From positions 1 to 46,460 of the forward strand of contig JAGVPG010000008.1 in assembly GCA_020052375.1 (NCBI GenBank): a DNA stretch of 46,460 nt, read 5' to 3'. The DNA comes from Actinomycetota bacterium (GTDB lineage: Bacteria > Actinomycetota > JAHEXW01 > JAGVPG01). Made by a program: the position numbers and the translations under genes. The notes under the pieces were generated by a model. The model ran no database searches and was not told the origin of the DNA. It saw nothing but the letters and a program-made list of their open reading frames with translations. Of this stretch, positions 16,238 to 25,688 are shown piece after piece (the stretch's first letter is position 1; each line of letters opens with the position of its first letter).

Positions 16238-17536
16238 ATGGTCTTGCCTCTGACATCAAAAACATCACCCGAAGGCCATCTGACGATCGGCGGATGCGAT
16301 ACCGTTTCTTTAGCTAAAAAGTATGGTACTCCGCTATTCGTCATCGACGAAGAGCACGTAAGAAAACAATGTCGCCGATATAAAAAAGCCTTCCGGGACC
16401 TTGATGAAAGATGCGAGATCATATACGCGGGCAAGGCCTTCCTGTCAGTCGCTTTCCTGAAAGTCATCATGGAGGAAGGGCTATCACTGGACGTAATGAG
16501 CGGCGGTGAGCTATTTGTTGGCATGAAGGCGGGCTTCCCGGCCGGGAAGATGTATTTTCACGGCAATAACAAAACGCCGGAGGAGCTCGAGCTCGCGTTA
16601 GGCGTCGACCTGGGTAGGTTCGTCGTGGATAGTAAGATCGAACTGGAGCGTCTCGACCGGATGGCCGGCGCCGTCGGCAAGAAAGCGCATATCTTAATAC
16701 GTCTGACGCCCGGCATCCACGCCACTACGCATGACTATATAAAGACGGGAACGGAAGACACGAAGTTCGGTTTCAGCATAGCTTCGGGAGCGGCGCTTGA
16801 CATAACCGGGAAAGCGACTGAAAAAGCGAACATAGAGTTAATGGGGTACCACGCGCATATCGGTTCGCAGATACTGTCTTTGGACGCGTACGAGGAGACC
16901 GTAGAGGTCCTGACGGATTTCATCAAACAGGTGGAAGACGAGCTCGGATGCGACGTCAAAGAGCTGGATGTAGGCGGCGGGCTGGGGATCAAGTACAAGT
17001 CGACGGACGAGCCGTCGGGGATCGAGGACTTTGCCGGTGTCATCGTCGGGGGGATAAAGAGACAGGCCGAACGGCACGGGATAAAAATGCCCAAGATAAT
17101 GACGGAGCCCGGACGCTCTATTGTCGGCAGCGCGGGTGTCACCCTTTATACGATCGGGACGATCAAGACGGTATCCGAGTCACGGACATACGTAAGCGTC
17201 GACGGCGGCATGAGCGACAACCTGCGGCCCATGCTTTACGGAGCCACTTACGAGACCTTGATCGCGAACAAGGCGGACAAAGGCGCGACAAAAACGGTCT
17301 CAGTGGCTGGCAAACACTGCGAATCGGGTGATATATTAGTCGAAGACATCAAGATACCGGAACCGGAGACAGGAGACATACTGGTCACCCCCGCGACGGG
17401 CGCGTACGGCTATGTGATGGCGAACAACTATAACCGCCAGCCGAGGCCTGCCGTCATCATGGTAAAAGACGGCAGCGCACGAGTAATATTGCGGCGTGAG
17501 ACCTATGAGGATCTTCTGCGCCTGGAGGAGTATTAA
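16238..17536 (+). CDS. lysA: Diaminopimelate decarboxylase
   Basis: The last step of lysine synthesis, meso-diaminopimelate to L-lysine plus CO2; a PLP enzyme of fold type III. 432 residues. The PLP lysine is Lys66 in IIYAGKAF, a HIGSQ motif occurs near 207, the glycine-rich phosphate-binding VGGGLGI near 245, and Cys361 in CESGD is the active-site cysteine from the partner subunit. The ATG has TAGGAG 7 bases upstream. It opens the amino-acid part of the operon and is followed by hom after 60 bases containing a heptamer repeat, so lysine and threonine branches of the aspartate family sit together. Upstream genes of the pathway (lysC, asd, dapA) are not in the window. Confidence 0.96.
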   Translation: MVLPLTSKTSPEGHLTIGGCDTVSLAKKYGTPLFVIDEEHVRKQCRRYKKAFRDLDERCEIIYAGKAFLSVAFLKVIMEEGLSLDVMSGGELFVGMKAGFPAGKMYFHGNNKTPEELELALGVDLGRFVVDSKIELERLDRMAGAVGKKAHILIRLTPGIHATTHDYIKTGTEDTKFGFSIASGAALDITGKATEKANIELMGYHAHIGSQILSLDAYEETVEVLTDFIKQVEDELGCDVKELDVGGGLGIKYKSTDEPSGIEDFAGVIVGGIKRQAERHGIKMPKIMTEPGRSIVGSAGVTLYTIGTIKTVSESRTYVSVDGGMSDNLRPMLYGATYETLIANKADKGATKTVSVAGKHCESGDILVEDIKIPEPETGDILVTPATGAYGYVMANNYNRQPRPAVIMVKDGSARVILRRETYEDLLRLEEY

Positions 17537-17553
17537 TGGGTCTATTTGTTTTT

Positions 17554-17574
17554 GTTCACTGTTCACTGTTCACT
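17554..17574 (+). repeat. Heptamer tandem repeat GTTCACT, three copies
   Basis: Three consecutive 7-bp copies, with a partial fourth (GTTAAT), lie in the lysA-hom spacer. It is similar in kind to the heptamers at 11611 and 28702. Confidence 0.85.
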
Positions 17575-17596
17575 GTTAATGAAGGATAAGTTTGCC

Positions 17597-18892
17597 ATGA
17601 AAAAGAACATCAACATCGGTCTATTAGGGCTCGGGACTGTCGGGAGCGGCGTCTTTAAGATACTTAACAAGCGCAAAGGCGCTCTTAAGCGGCTGGTCGA
17701 GGCGGACCTTGCGATCAAGAAAGTCGCCATCAAAGACATGCGCGAGCTGAAAGACCGCAATCTGGTGAAAATAGACAAGAAACTGGTCACAACAAACGCC
17801 ATGGAGATAATCAAAGATCCCGACATCGATATCATCGTCGAAGTCATAGGCGGACGCGAACCCGCGCGCGGGTTCATAAAGGAAGCCATCAAAACGGGCA
17901 AGCATGTCGTTACGGCGAACAAGGAAGTCCTGGCTAATTTCGGCGAAGAACTGTTCGGGCTGGCCGACAGCAAGGGAGTCGACCTGTATTTCGAAGCCAG
18001 CGTCGGCGGAGGGATCCCGATCATAGCGCCGCTTAAACGCGGGCTGGTGGCGAACAAGATCTCGCAGGTTAAGGGTATAGTCAATGGTACGACCAATTAT
18101 GTCCTGACCAGGATGTACGAAGACGGTTGTTCGTTCAAGACAGCTTTGAAGGAAGCGCAGCGTGAAGGATTCGCCGAACGCGATGCTTCGCAAGACGTCG
18201 AAGGCAACGACGCAGCTGCCAAGATAGCCATCCTGGCATCGATAGCTTTCAACGCCAGAGTCACCGCCAAAGACGTATACAAAGAAGGCATCGGGCGTGT
18301 TCTGCCGCAAGACATCATATATGCCGATGAGATGGGATATGTTATCAAACTGCTGGCCCTGGCCCGCGAAGACAAGGACGGCTTGGACGTCCGCGTCCAT
18401 CCGGCGATGATCCCGCTCGAACATCCGCTGGCCGGCGTAGACGGAGTCTATAACGCGATATTCGTGGAGGGCGATTCCGTCGGCGAAGTCATGTTCTTCG
18501 GTAAGGGCGCGGGGAGTCTTCCTGCCGCCAGCGCCGTTGTCTCGGACATCGTCGAAGTCGCCCGGAACATCCAGTATGAACGGTGCGGCAAGATCGGATG
18601 TACATGCTTCGAAGAAAAACCCGTTAAAAAAATGGATGACATAATAACTTCTTACTATGTGTTGATACAAGCCGCGGACAAGTCAGGCGTCCTGGCAAAG
18701 ATATCCAAGGCGTTCGGTGACGCCGGAGTCAGCTTAGCCAGCGTCATCCAGAAAAGGACGTGGAAGGACAAGGCCGAGCTTGTCTTCGAGACACATCCTG
18801 TCAAAGAACACAACCTCCGGGAAGCGCAAAAAAGAATAGTGAAACTGGACGTCGTGGATTCCATATTGAACATCATAAGGGTTGAGACTTAA
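17597..18892 (+). CDS. hom: Homoserine dehydrogenase with C-terminal ACT domain
   Basis: Reduces aspartate semialdehyde to homoserine with NAD(P)H, the branch point to threonine and methionine. 431 residues from ATG 17597. A Rossmann motif GLGTVGSGV lies near the N terminus, TANKEVLA near 113, the catalytic-domain signature [11 protein letters not shown] near 170 with [10 protein letters not shown] downstream, and an ACT domain at about 350-425 ([17 protein letters not shown]), the usual site of threonine feedback. The start was chosen because AAGGA (17582-17586) precedes it and the protein then begins [11 protein letters not shown]; the in-frame ATG 17579 lies in the repeat-derived leader. 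thrC follows after 5 bases. Confidence 0.96.
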   Translation: MKKNINIGLLGLGTVGSGVFKILNKRKGALKRLVEADLAIKKVAIKDMRELKDRNLVKIDKKLVTTNAMEIIKDPDIDIIVEVIGGREPARGFIKEAIKTGKHVVTANKEVLANFGEELFGLADSKGVDLYFEASVGGGIPIIAPLKRGLVANKISQVKGIVNGTTNYVLTRMYEDGCSFKTALKEAQREGFAERDASQDVEGNDAAAKIAILASIAFNARVTAKDVYKEGIGRVLPQDIIYADEMGYVIKLLALAREDKDGLDVRVHPAMIPLEHPLAGVDGVYNAIFVEGDSVGEVMFFGKGAGSLPAASAVVSDIVEVARNIQYERCGKIGCTCFEEKPVKKMDDIITSYYVLIQAADKSGVLAKISKAFGDAGVSLASVIQKRTWKDKAELVFETHPVKEHNLREAQKRIVKLDVVDSILNIIRVET

Positions 18893-18897
18893 GGAAT

Positions 18898-19965
18898 ATG
18901 TGCGGACCTGACACACCTTACCAGGGCCTCATCGCCAGATATTACGAGTTTCTGCCGGTCACCGACCGGACGCCGGTCGTTACCCTTCTCGAAGGCAATA
19001 CGCCTCTACTGCCCGCTCCTTCATTAAGTAAGGAAGTCGGAGCCAAAGTGTATCTGAAATATGAAGGCCTTAATCCGACCGGTTCGTTCAAGGATCGCGG
19101 GATGACGATGGCCATCAGCAAAGCGCTTGAAGAGGGATCGAAGACCGTGATGTGCGCGTCGACCGGCAATACATCGGCTTCGGCGGCGGCTTACGCGGCG
19201 CGGGCGGGACTTAGATGCATCGTCCTTATACCTGAAGGTAAGATAGCTTTTGGTAAACTGGCGCAAGCGTTGATGCACGGGGCTAAAGTGATTGCCATCA
19301 AAGGGAATTTCGACGAAGCCCTTGAAATAGTCAAGAAAGTCACGTCTGAGTCCGATATAACCCTCGTGAACTCGCTTAACCCTTTCCGCATAGAAGGACA
19401 AAAGACCAGTTCTTTCGAGGTGTGCGATACCTTAAGGGACGCGCCCGACTACCTTTTCATACCGGTCGGGAACGCCGGTAACATAACCGCGTATTGGAAG
19501 GGTTTCAAAGAGTACAAGGAAGCGGGACATGCTAAAAAGACTCCGAAGATGATGGGATGGCAAGCCGAAGGCGCGGCTCCTATCGTCCGCGGTTTCCCGA
19601 TAAAAGATCCGCAGACGATCGCTACGGCGATCAGGATAGGAAACCCGGCGCGCTGGGAAGAAGCGGCACAAGCGGCTTCGGATTCCGGCGGTAAGATCGA
19701 TATGGTCTCCGATGAGGAGATCCTGGATGCTTACCGGTATATATCCTCAAAAGAAGGCATATTCGCGGAACCGGCATCAGCTGCTTCGGTAGCCGGCCTT
19801 TTTAAGGCGAAAGAACAGGGGGCGATCGAGAAGGATTCGCGTATCGTATGTGTCCTGACGGGGCACGGTCTTAAAGATCCCGATACCGCGGTCAAGGCGT
19901 CGAGTAGCGGCATTGTAGAGATAGAAGCGGATCTTGAACTGGTCTTAAAAGAGGTCAACGGATGA
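18898..19965 (+). CDS. thrC: Threonine synthase
   Basis: Converts O-phosphohomoserine to threonine; PLP fold type II. 355 residues, the short form typical of many Gram-positives and archaea. The N-terminal [13 protein letters not shown] and EGNTPLL blocks are characteristic. The PLP lysine is Lys65 in [16 protein letters not shown] follows near 85, and a phosphate-binding PVGNAGN stretch lies near 190. The start lies 5 bases after the hom stop with AAGGA overlapping that stop. Its own stop overlaps the apgM start by ATGA. Its substrate requires a homoserine kinase, and no thrB is present; see the next gene. Confidence 0.96.
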   Translation: MCGPDTPYQGLIARYYEFLPVTDRTPVVTLLEGNTPLLPAPSLSKEVGAKVYLKYEGLNPTGSFKDRGMTMAISKALEEGSKTVMCASTGNTSASAAAYAARAGLRCIVLIPEGKIAFGKLAQALMHGAKVIAIKGNFDEALEIVKKVTSESDITLVNSLNPFRIEGQKTSSFEVCDTLRDAPDYLFIPVGNAGNITAYWKGFKEYKEAGHAKKTPKMMGWQAEGAAPIVRGFPIKDPQTIATAIRIGNPARWEEAAQAASDSGGKIDMVSDEEILDAYRYISSKEGIFAEPASAASVAGLFKAKEQGAIEKDSRIVCVLTGHGLKDPDTAVKASSSGIVEIEADLELVLKEVNG

Positions 19966-21152
19966 AATATGTCATGTTGATCCCGGATGGCGCCGCCGAT
20001 CTTCCGCTCGATGAACTTGGAGGGAAGACGCCTCTAGAGGCTGCGAACATCCCGTTCTTAGACCTGATCGCCAGGGAAGGCATCGGAGGCACGGTGCGTA
20101 CGATACCGCCGGGAATCGGAACGGGAAGTGATGTGGCAAGCCTGTCTCTTCTTGGTTATGACCCGCGTAAATATTATACGGGACGGGGCCCTCTCGAAGC
20201 GGCATATCACGGCATCGAACTTAAGAAAGGACAGATAGCTTACCGCTGTAATCTGATAACGGAAAAAGACGGCGCTCTTGCCGATTATTCAAGCGGGCAT
20301 ATAACGTCCGACGAAGCGGCCATATTGATCAGGGCGATAGATGATGCTTTGGGTACTGACAAGATAGAGTTCCATCCGGGTGTAAGCTACCGGCATCTGA
20401 TGATCCTTAAAGAAGGCGGTTCGCCGGAGACAAAATGCTATCCGCCTCATGACGTCCTGGGCAGGCCGATCAAGGAGGTCCTGCCAAGCGGTTACGGCGC
20501 GAATCTCCTGATCGATCTGATAAACCGGTCGCCGGCAGTGTTAAGGGACCATGAGATCAACAAGAAGAGGATCGCTGCGGATAAGAATCCGGGCAATATG
20601 ATCTGGCCCTGGGGACAGGGTCCCCCGCCGCACCTTACGACCTTCAGGGACCGGTTCGGTATCGAGGGGTCCGTGATCACGGCTGTAGATGTTATCAAAG
20701 GCATCGGTATCTACAGCGGGCTGGATGTCATCAATGTAAATGGAGCTACGGGGTATTATGATACGAACTACGAGGAAAAAGCCAGGTCGGCTCTAGCCAG
20801 TTTGAAGATGAAAGATTTCGTCTTTGTCCATGTCGAAGCGCCGGATGAAGCCGGGCACGAAGGTGACGCGAAGGCGAAGATCAAGGCGCTCGAGGATTTC
20901 GATAACAGAACAGTCAGGTCGATCATGGAAGGATTACCGGAGTTCGGGGACTACAGAGTGCTTGTAGTGCCCGACCACGCGACTCCATGCAGTCTAAGGA
21001 CACACGACCCGGCACCGGTGCCGTTTGCTCTCTACTCATCAAACGGAGAGGCGGATGGTATGCCGGCGTTCGACGAGAAAAGCGCAAACGAGGACGGATC
21101 CATACATCTAAAACACGGGGAAGAACTTATACGCCTTCTGATCGACTCTTAA
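19962..21152 (+). CDS. apgM: ApgM-family cofactor-independent phosphoglycerate mutase / proposed homoserine kinase
   Basis: 396 residues of the alkaline-phosphatase superfamily, archaeal-type 2,3-bisphosphoglycerate-independent phosphoglycerate mutase. Metal and active-site features are visible: Asp9 in IPDGAADLP, Ser56 in [29 protein letters not shown] near 287, and VVPDHATP...[10 protein letters not shown] near 335-352. Family knowledge gives two readings: 2-PG/3-PG interconversion, or the subgroup annotated as proposed homoserine kinase when it adjoins hom and thrC and thrB is lacking. Both fit here, since it overlaps thrC by 4 bases and shares the operon with a 2-phosphoglycerate kinase. 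The fold is certain, the substrate is not. Confidence 0.88.
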   Translation: MKYVMLIPDGAADLPLDELGGKTPLEAANIPFLDLIAREGIGGTVRTIPPGIGTGSDVASLSLLGYDPRKYYTGRGPLEAAYHGIELKKGQIAYRCNLITEKDGALADYSSGHITSDEAAILIRAIDDALGTDKIEFHPGVSYRHLMILKEGGSPETKCYPPHDVLGRPIKEVLPSGYGANLLIDLINRSPAVLRDHEINKKRIAADKNPGNMIWPWGQGPPPHLTTFRDRFGIEGSVITAVDVIKGIGIYSGLDVINVNGATGYYDTNYEEKARSALASLKMKDFVFVHVEAPDEAGHEGDAKAKIKALEDFDNRTVRSIMEGLPEFGDYRVLVVPDHATPCSLRTHDPAPVPFALYSSNGEADGMPAFDEKSANEDGSIHLKHGEELIRLLIDS

Positions 21153-21163
21153 GGAAAAAGCCA

Positions 21164-23416
21164 ATGCTGGAAAAAAAGGTCAAAAGTCCGCACGGTGAGG
21201 AATTCGAGGTCATATCCTCCGAGGCGATAATCAGGATCCTTAACGAAGGCGTCCCGTTTATCGCGGCCGGTGTGGAAGTCAAGAAGCTAGTTGTCAAGGA
21301 GGGTGAAGTATTCTTATATACAAATAGCGAGGGCAGCCTCCCGCGCGGAAATCCCCTTGGACTGGGATTTTATTATAAAGATACGCGGTTTCTAAGCGTC
21401 TATGAGATGTACATGCAGGGCAAGAAGCCGCTACTGCTTTCTTCTTCGGCCGAACTGGACTACCGTGCGTTCATAGAGCTTACCAACGCGGACATGGTAG
21501 ATCTAGCTGGCGTGGTCGTCCCCCAGGAGACGATCAATATCCGCCGGTTGCGAGCGACGAAAGATAATCTTTACGAACAGATCCGGATAAAGAACTATAA
21601 CCTTTTTCCGGTATCGCTCGAGCTCCAGTTCCTGGTCGGCTCCGACTTTTTCGATCTTTTCGAAGTCAGAGGTCTGCGCCGCCTGAAACGAGGCCAGATC
21701 CTGAAGCCGAAGTATGACGGCCGGGCGTTGAGCCTTGCTTATCTCGGGTTGGATGATGTATTCAGGCAGACCAGGGTGGAATTCAAGCCCAGGCCGGCAT
21801 CCGTGGCAACAGGTCCCGAGGGAGCCCAGGTGACGTATACGTTTACCCTTAAACCTCATGAAGCGCGGACTCTTAACATCTTCTTCAAACCGATCGTCGG
21901 GACGGAGAGGAAGCGGACGGCATCGTTCAACTCTGTGGCAACGGAACTGCGGCGTTCCTATGATGAATGGGATAGCGGAAGCCTCAATATAACGACTGAC
22001 AATGAGATGTTCAACGAGGTCATGGAGCGAGGCAAGAAAGATGTCCGCCAGCTCCTGACACCCACCCCGATGGGCACGATGATGGCGGCCGGCATCCCGT
22101 GGTTCGTTGCGCCTTTCGGAAGGGACAGCATAATCACCGCGATCGAGACCTTGATGCTTAGCGACATACCGGCGTTTGAAACGTCGAAGACGCTGGCTTC
22201 GATGCAAGGGAAGTCGGTCGACGGATGGAGGGATGAAGAACCGGGTAAGATACTGCATGAGTACAGGCAGGGTGAACTGACGAACCTGGGAGAAGTGCCG
22301 CATACACCTTACTACGGGACGGTCGATTCGACTCCGCTTTTCTTGATAATGGTGTCACAACTGTTTAAATGGACGGGCGACGAGAGCTTCATCAACACGA
22401 TGATCGATCCGATGGACAAGGCGCTTAACTGGATCAGCGAATACGGTGATGCCGACGGCGACTTTTTTGTAGAATATATCCGCAAGTCACCGCGCGGGTT
22501 GATCCATCAGGGATGGAAGGATTCGGGCGGAAGTATCTGTTTCAAAGACTCCTCGCCGGCTGTTCCTCCGATAGCCCTGGCCGAGGTGCAAGCGTATATA
22601 CACGCCGCTAAGAATGGCCTCTCCGAGGTATACGATTTCCTTGGTTACGACGAGAAGGCGGAACAACTTCGTGAAGAGGCCAAGGCATTGAAGAAGCTGT
22701 TTAACGAGACGTTCTGGCTCGAAGCCGACAAATGCTATGCCCTGGCGCTTGATAAGGAAAAGCGGCCTGTGGACGCCATCACGTCCAATGCCGGACACTG
22801 TCTGTTCGGAGAGATAGCGGATCCCAAGAAAGCCCGCCAGCTTGTGGCGCGTTTGATGCAGCCGGATATGTTCTCCGGTTGGGGTATCCGCACTTTGAGC
22901 AAGACGTCCGCGAACTATAACCCGATGCAGTATCATTGCGGGACGGTCTGGCCGCATGATAACGCGATAATCATAGCCGGGATGAAGAAATACGGTTTCA
23001 AGGAGGCGGCGGTAAAGCTGGCCGGATGTCTCTTCGACGCCGCCATGTGGTTTGACGATCAGCGATTGCCGGAGTTGTTCTGCGGTTTCTCGCGGCGAGT
23101 ACCGCACCCGCCGGTCGCTTATCCTGTTTCCTGTTCGCCTCAAGCCTGGGCAGCGGGGAGTTTCTTTTTGATCCTGCAATCCCTGCTGGGCATCGAACCT
23201 GACGCTCCGAAAAAGCAGCTCAAGATCATAGATCCAGTCATGCCGCTATGGCTGAACGAGGTCAGGATGGAGGGCCTTAAGATCGGGAAGGCGCGCCTGA
23301 ATATCGAGTTTTACCGCAAGGATGACAAGGTCACATATAAAGTGACGAAGAAGCAGGGAGATATAACGGTAGTAGATGAGAGGAAGCAAGGAAGCGAGGA
23401 AGTGAGGAAGAGATGA
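21164..23416 (+). CDS. Glycogen debranching enzyme-like amylo-alpha-1,6-glucosidase
   Basis: 750 residues. The N-terminal domain (about 60-290) matches the look of the GDE N-terminal bis domain, starting near EGSLPRGNPLGLGFYYKDTR in character. The C-terminal part is an (alpha/alpha)6 barrel like amylo-alpha-1,6-glucosidases, with GIPWFVAPFGRDSI near 312, TVDSTPLF near 386, YHCGTVWPHD near 586 and CSPQAWAAGSFF near 646. It would hydrolyse alpha-1,6 branch points or a related glucoside; specificity in this group is poorly defined. ATG 21164 has AAGGA 8 bases upstream; a longer frame from 20987 runs over apgM and is rejected. The last 11 codons lie in an 8-bp tandem repeat, and the stop overlaps sppA. 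Confidence 0.87.
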   Translation: MLEKKVKSPHGEEFEVISSEAIIRILNEGVPFIAAGVEVKKLVVKEGEVFLYTNSEGSLPRGNPLGLGFYYKDTRFLSVYEMYMQGKKPLLLSSSAELDYRAFIELTNADMVDLAGVVVPQETINIRRLRATKDNLYEQIRIKNYNLFPVSLELQFLVGSDFFDLFEVRGLRRLKRGQILKPKYDGRALSLAYLGLDDVFRQTRVEFKPRPASVATGPEGAQVTYTFTLKPHEARTLNIFFKPIVGTERKRTASFNSVATELRRSYDEWDSGSLNITTDNEMFNEVMERGKKDVRQLLTPTPMGTMMAAGIPWFVAPFGRDSIITAIETLMLSDIPAFETSKTLASMQGKSVDGWRDEEPGKILHEYRQGELTNLGEVPHTPYYGTVDSTPLFLIMVSQLFKWTGDESFINTMIDPMDKALNWISEYGDADGDFFVEYIRKSPRGLIHQGWKDSGGSICFKDSSPAVPPIALAEVQAYIHAAKNGLSEVYDFLGYDEKAEQLREEAKALKKLFNETFWLEADKCYALALDKEKRPVDAITSNAGHCLFGEIADPKKARQLVARLMQPDMFSGWGIRTLSKTSANYNPMQYHCGTVWPHDNAIIIAGMKKYGFKEAAVKLAGCLFDAAMWFDDQRLPELFCGFSRRVPHPPVAYPVSCSPQAWAAGSFFLILQSLLGIEPDAPKKQLKIIDPVMPLWLNEVRMEGLKIGKARLNIEFYRKDDKVTYKVTKKQGDITVVDERKQGSEEVRKR
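23381..23412 (+). repeat. Octamer tandem repeat, four copies, abutting the sppA start
   Basis: Four consecutive 8-bp units (AGGAAGCA, AGGAAGCG, AGGAAGTG, AGGAAGAG) end exactly at the base before the sppA ATG. Every unit holds an AGGA Shine-Dalgarno core. The array also encodes the C-terminal tail of the debranching enzyme. Since 8 is not a multiple of 3, gain or loss of a unit would change that tail and its stop. Confidence 0.85.
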
Positions 23417-24348
23417 AGAACAAAGGGTGGTTGATAGGGATTGTGTTGGTCGTATTGGTGGTCCTGTTCATGTGTTTCGGATGCACCGCGATATTCTTAA
23501 CGAGTATGTCCGGGGACTCATACAAGATCGGTCCTGCCGACTCGGTAGCGGTGATCAGGGTGGAGGGCATCATCGCATCGTCTTCTGACAGCGGACTTCT
23601 AAGCGGCGCTACAGTAAATCCGGAGAGCATCATCAGCCAGATCCGGCAGGCCAACAAGGACTCGCGGGTGGCTTCCATACTGATCAGGGTGGACAGCCCG
23701 GGTGGCAGCGCAGCCGCGTCTCAAGAGATATATAAAGAGGTGACGCGAAGCAAGAAGCCGATTGTAATATCCATCGCCGATGTGGGCGCCTCCGGAGCGT
23801 ACTATATATCAAGCGGAGCGAAAAAGATCATGGCCAGTCCGGCTTCGATGGTCGGTAGTATAGGCGTCATCATGAGTGTGCCGAACCTGGAAGAGCTATA
23901 TAAGAAGCTGGGCATCAGTTACGTCACTATCAAACAGGGAAAATATAAGGATATTGGAAGTTCTGACCGTCCGATGACCGATGAGGAAAAACAGATGCTT
24001 ACAAAGGAAACGGAGATAATCTACGAACAGTTCATCAATGATGTCGCTAAAGGGCGCAACATGCCGGTCGACAAGGTGAGAGAGATGGCGACGGGGATGG
24101 CATGGGCCGGCAGCGAGGCAAAGGACATGGGATTGGTAGATGAACTGGGCAACTATCAGGACGCGATCACGCTGGCAGGTAAGCTGGGCAAGATCAAAGG
24201 AGAGCCGCGAGTCGTAGGTTACGGCAAAACGACGTTATGGGATGTAGTGGCCCAGTCGCTTGAAGAATCAGGCACCAGAGAGATGCAAAGGATATTCAGC
24301 CTCTTCATGAGGCAGAACCTTCCAGCAGAAACGACAATCCCGAAATGA
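23413..24348 (+). CDS. sppA: Signal peptide peptidase SppA, 36K-type
   Basis: A membrane-bound serine protease of the S49 family that degrades leftover signal peptides. 311 residues, the short Gram-positive form. One N-terminal membrane helix (about 5-30, with FGCTAIFLTS) is followed by the protease domain: RVDSPGGSAAAS near 95, catalytic Ser127 in GASGAYY, and general-base Lys179 in KYKDIGSS. The Ser-Lys spacing of 52 equals my recollection of the B. subtilis enzyme. It overlaps the debranching-enzyme stop and the cpgS start by 4 bases each, so it is embedded in the operon although its role seems unrelated to central metabolism. Confidence 0.95.
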   Translation: MKNKGWLIGIVLVVLVVLFMCFGCTAIFLTSMSGDSYKIGPADSVAVIRVEGIIASSSDSGLLSGATVNPESIISQIRQANKDSRVASILIRVDSPGGSAAASQEIYKEVTRSKKPIVISIADVGASGAYYISSGAKKIMASPASMVGSIGVIMSVPNLEELYKKLGISYVTIKQGKYKDIGSSDRPMTDEEKQMLTKETEIIYEQFINDVAKGRNMPVDKVREMATGMAWAGSEAKDMGLVDELGNYQDAITLAGKLGKIKGEPRVVGYGKTTLWDVVAQSLEESGTREMQRIFSLFMRQNLPAETTIPK

Positions 24349-25682
24349 AGAAAACCGTTGTGGCGCTGATAGACGGGGAGCATTATCCTCCGGTCATAAA
24401 GGAAGCGCTGGATAAGCTGAAAGACGATCCTGAATATGATCTTAAAGGAGCCGTATTCCTCGGTGGTACCGAGAAGATCAGAGATGACGGTGCGATGTCC
24501 GATCTGGGCGTTCCAGTGATCGCGGAAAGCGAAGCGGTTGCCGGACTCCGTAAAGCGATCGATGCGTACCACCCCGACGTCTTTATTGACTTGAGCGATG
24601 AGCCGGTGGTAGGATATAAACAACGATTTGAATATGCTTGCTTAGCCTTAAGTCACGGCGTTGCTTATACCGGAACGGATTTCCATTTCAGTCCACCAAT
24701 CTTTGAAGATATAGTCCAGAAACCTTCGATCTCGATAATCGGCACAGGGAAGAGATGCGGCAAAACGGCTGTATCAGCCTATGTGTGCAGGGAACTTGAC
24801 AAAAGGGGTTTCGATCCCTGTATCATCGCGATGGGCAGAGGCGGTCCCGAGAAACCCGAGGTGCTTCATGGGAAGACCCTCGAGATGACGCCGGAGTTTC
24901 TTCTAGGCGCGAGCCGTGCCGGACGGCACGCCGCATCGGACCATTATGAAGACGCTCTGACGAGCCGGATCACGACTGTCGGCTGCAGGCGCTGCGGAGG
25001 CGGAATGGCCGGTTCTCCGTATGTGACCAATGTACCCGATGGTGCCAGGACGGCGAACGGCTTGAGCGAGAAGTTCCTTGTCTTTGAAGGCAGCGGAGCG
25101 GCGATACCGCCGGTCAAGACCGATGGATACATACTTATCGCGGGAGCGTGGCAACCAGAGGAATATATCACCGGATACTTCGGTCCCTACAGGATATTCC
25201 TATCGGAACTTGTCATACTGACGATGTGCGAGGGCGAGGATGCGCCGGAAGATAAGATCCGGCGTCTCGAACAAGGCATTAAGAAGGTAAGACCGGGCAT
25301 CGATGTAGTCAGGACGGTATTCCGGCCTAGACCTCTGGAAGATGTGCGAGGGAAAAGGGTGTTTCTTGCGACCACGGCGCCGGCGGCGGCCGGAAAGGTG
25401 ATCGGGGATTACCTGGCCAGTGAAGAAGGCTGTGAAGTCGCCGGTATTAGTCACAATCTGTCTAACAGGAAGCTGCTTAAAGAAGACTTAACGAAAGCCG
25501 GCGGAGCGTATGACATCTTACTGGTCGAGTTGAAAGCAGCCGCGGTCGATGTGGCTACGGAAGCCGCGCTGGACGAAGGCAAAAGAGTTGTATATGTCGA
25601 TAACATACCGGTTACTGTCGGTGGAGACGGAGACCTGGCGGAATTGGCGGTAGGCCTTGCGGATAGAGCAAGGCAGAAGTAG
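24345..25682 (+). CDS. cpgS: Cyclic 2,3-diphosphoglycerate synthetase
   Basis: 445 residues resembling the methanogen enzyme that closes 2,3-diphosphoglycerate into cyclic 2,3-diphosphoglycerate with ATP. An N-terminal domain (MKKTVVALIDGEHYPPV, about 1-125) is followed by a P-loop GTGKRCGKT (133-141) and a family-like IIAMGRGGPEKPE stretch, then LGASRAGRHAASDHYEDA near 187, a cysteine-rich CRRCGG near 215, and a C-terminal VYVDNIPV. The next gene encodes the enzyme that makes its substrate, which strongly supports the call. It overlaps the sppA stop by 4 bases. Known characterised examples are archaeal (Methanothermus, Methanopyrus), where the product is a thermoprotectant or phosphate reserve. 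The role in this bacterium is inference. Confidence 0.85.
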   Translation: MKKTVVALIDGEHYPPVIKEALDKLKDDPEYDLKGAVFLGGTEKIRDDGAMSDLGVPVIAESEAVAGLRKAIDAYHPDVFIDLSDEPVVGYKQRFEYACLALSHGVAYTGTDFHFSPPIFEDIVQKPSISIIGTGKRCGKTAVSAYVCRELDKRGFDPCIIAMGRGGPEKPEVLHGKTLEMTPEFLLGASRAGRHAASDHYEDALTSRITTVGCRRCGGGMAGSPYVTNVPDGARTANGLSEKFLVFEGSGAAIPPVKTDGYILIAGAWQPEEYITGYFGPYRIFLSELVILTMCEGEDAPEDKIRRLEQGIKKVRPGIDVVRTVFRPRPLEDVRGKRVFLATTAPAAAGKVIGDYLASEEGCEVAGISHNLSNRKLLKEDLTKAGGAYDILLVELKAAAVDVATEAALDEGKRVVYVDNIPVTVGGDGDLAELAVGLADRARQK

Positions 25683-25688
25683 AGAAAG

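Noticed and set aside
17624-18670. A long open frame (348 codons) on the - strand opposite hom
   Set aside because: It mirrors the codon bias of hom, has no recognisable domain, and would fully overlap a well-supported gene.
20987-21163. A 59-codon upstream extension of the debranching enzyme
   Set aside because: It reads Arg/Lys-rich through the apgM gene in another frame. ATG 21164 has AAGGA at 8 bases.
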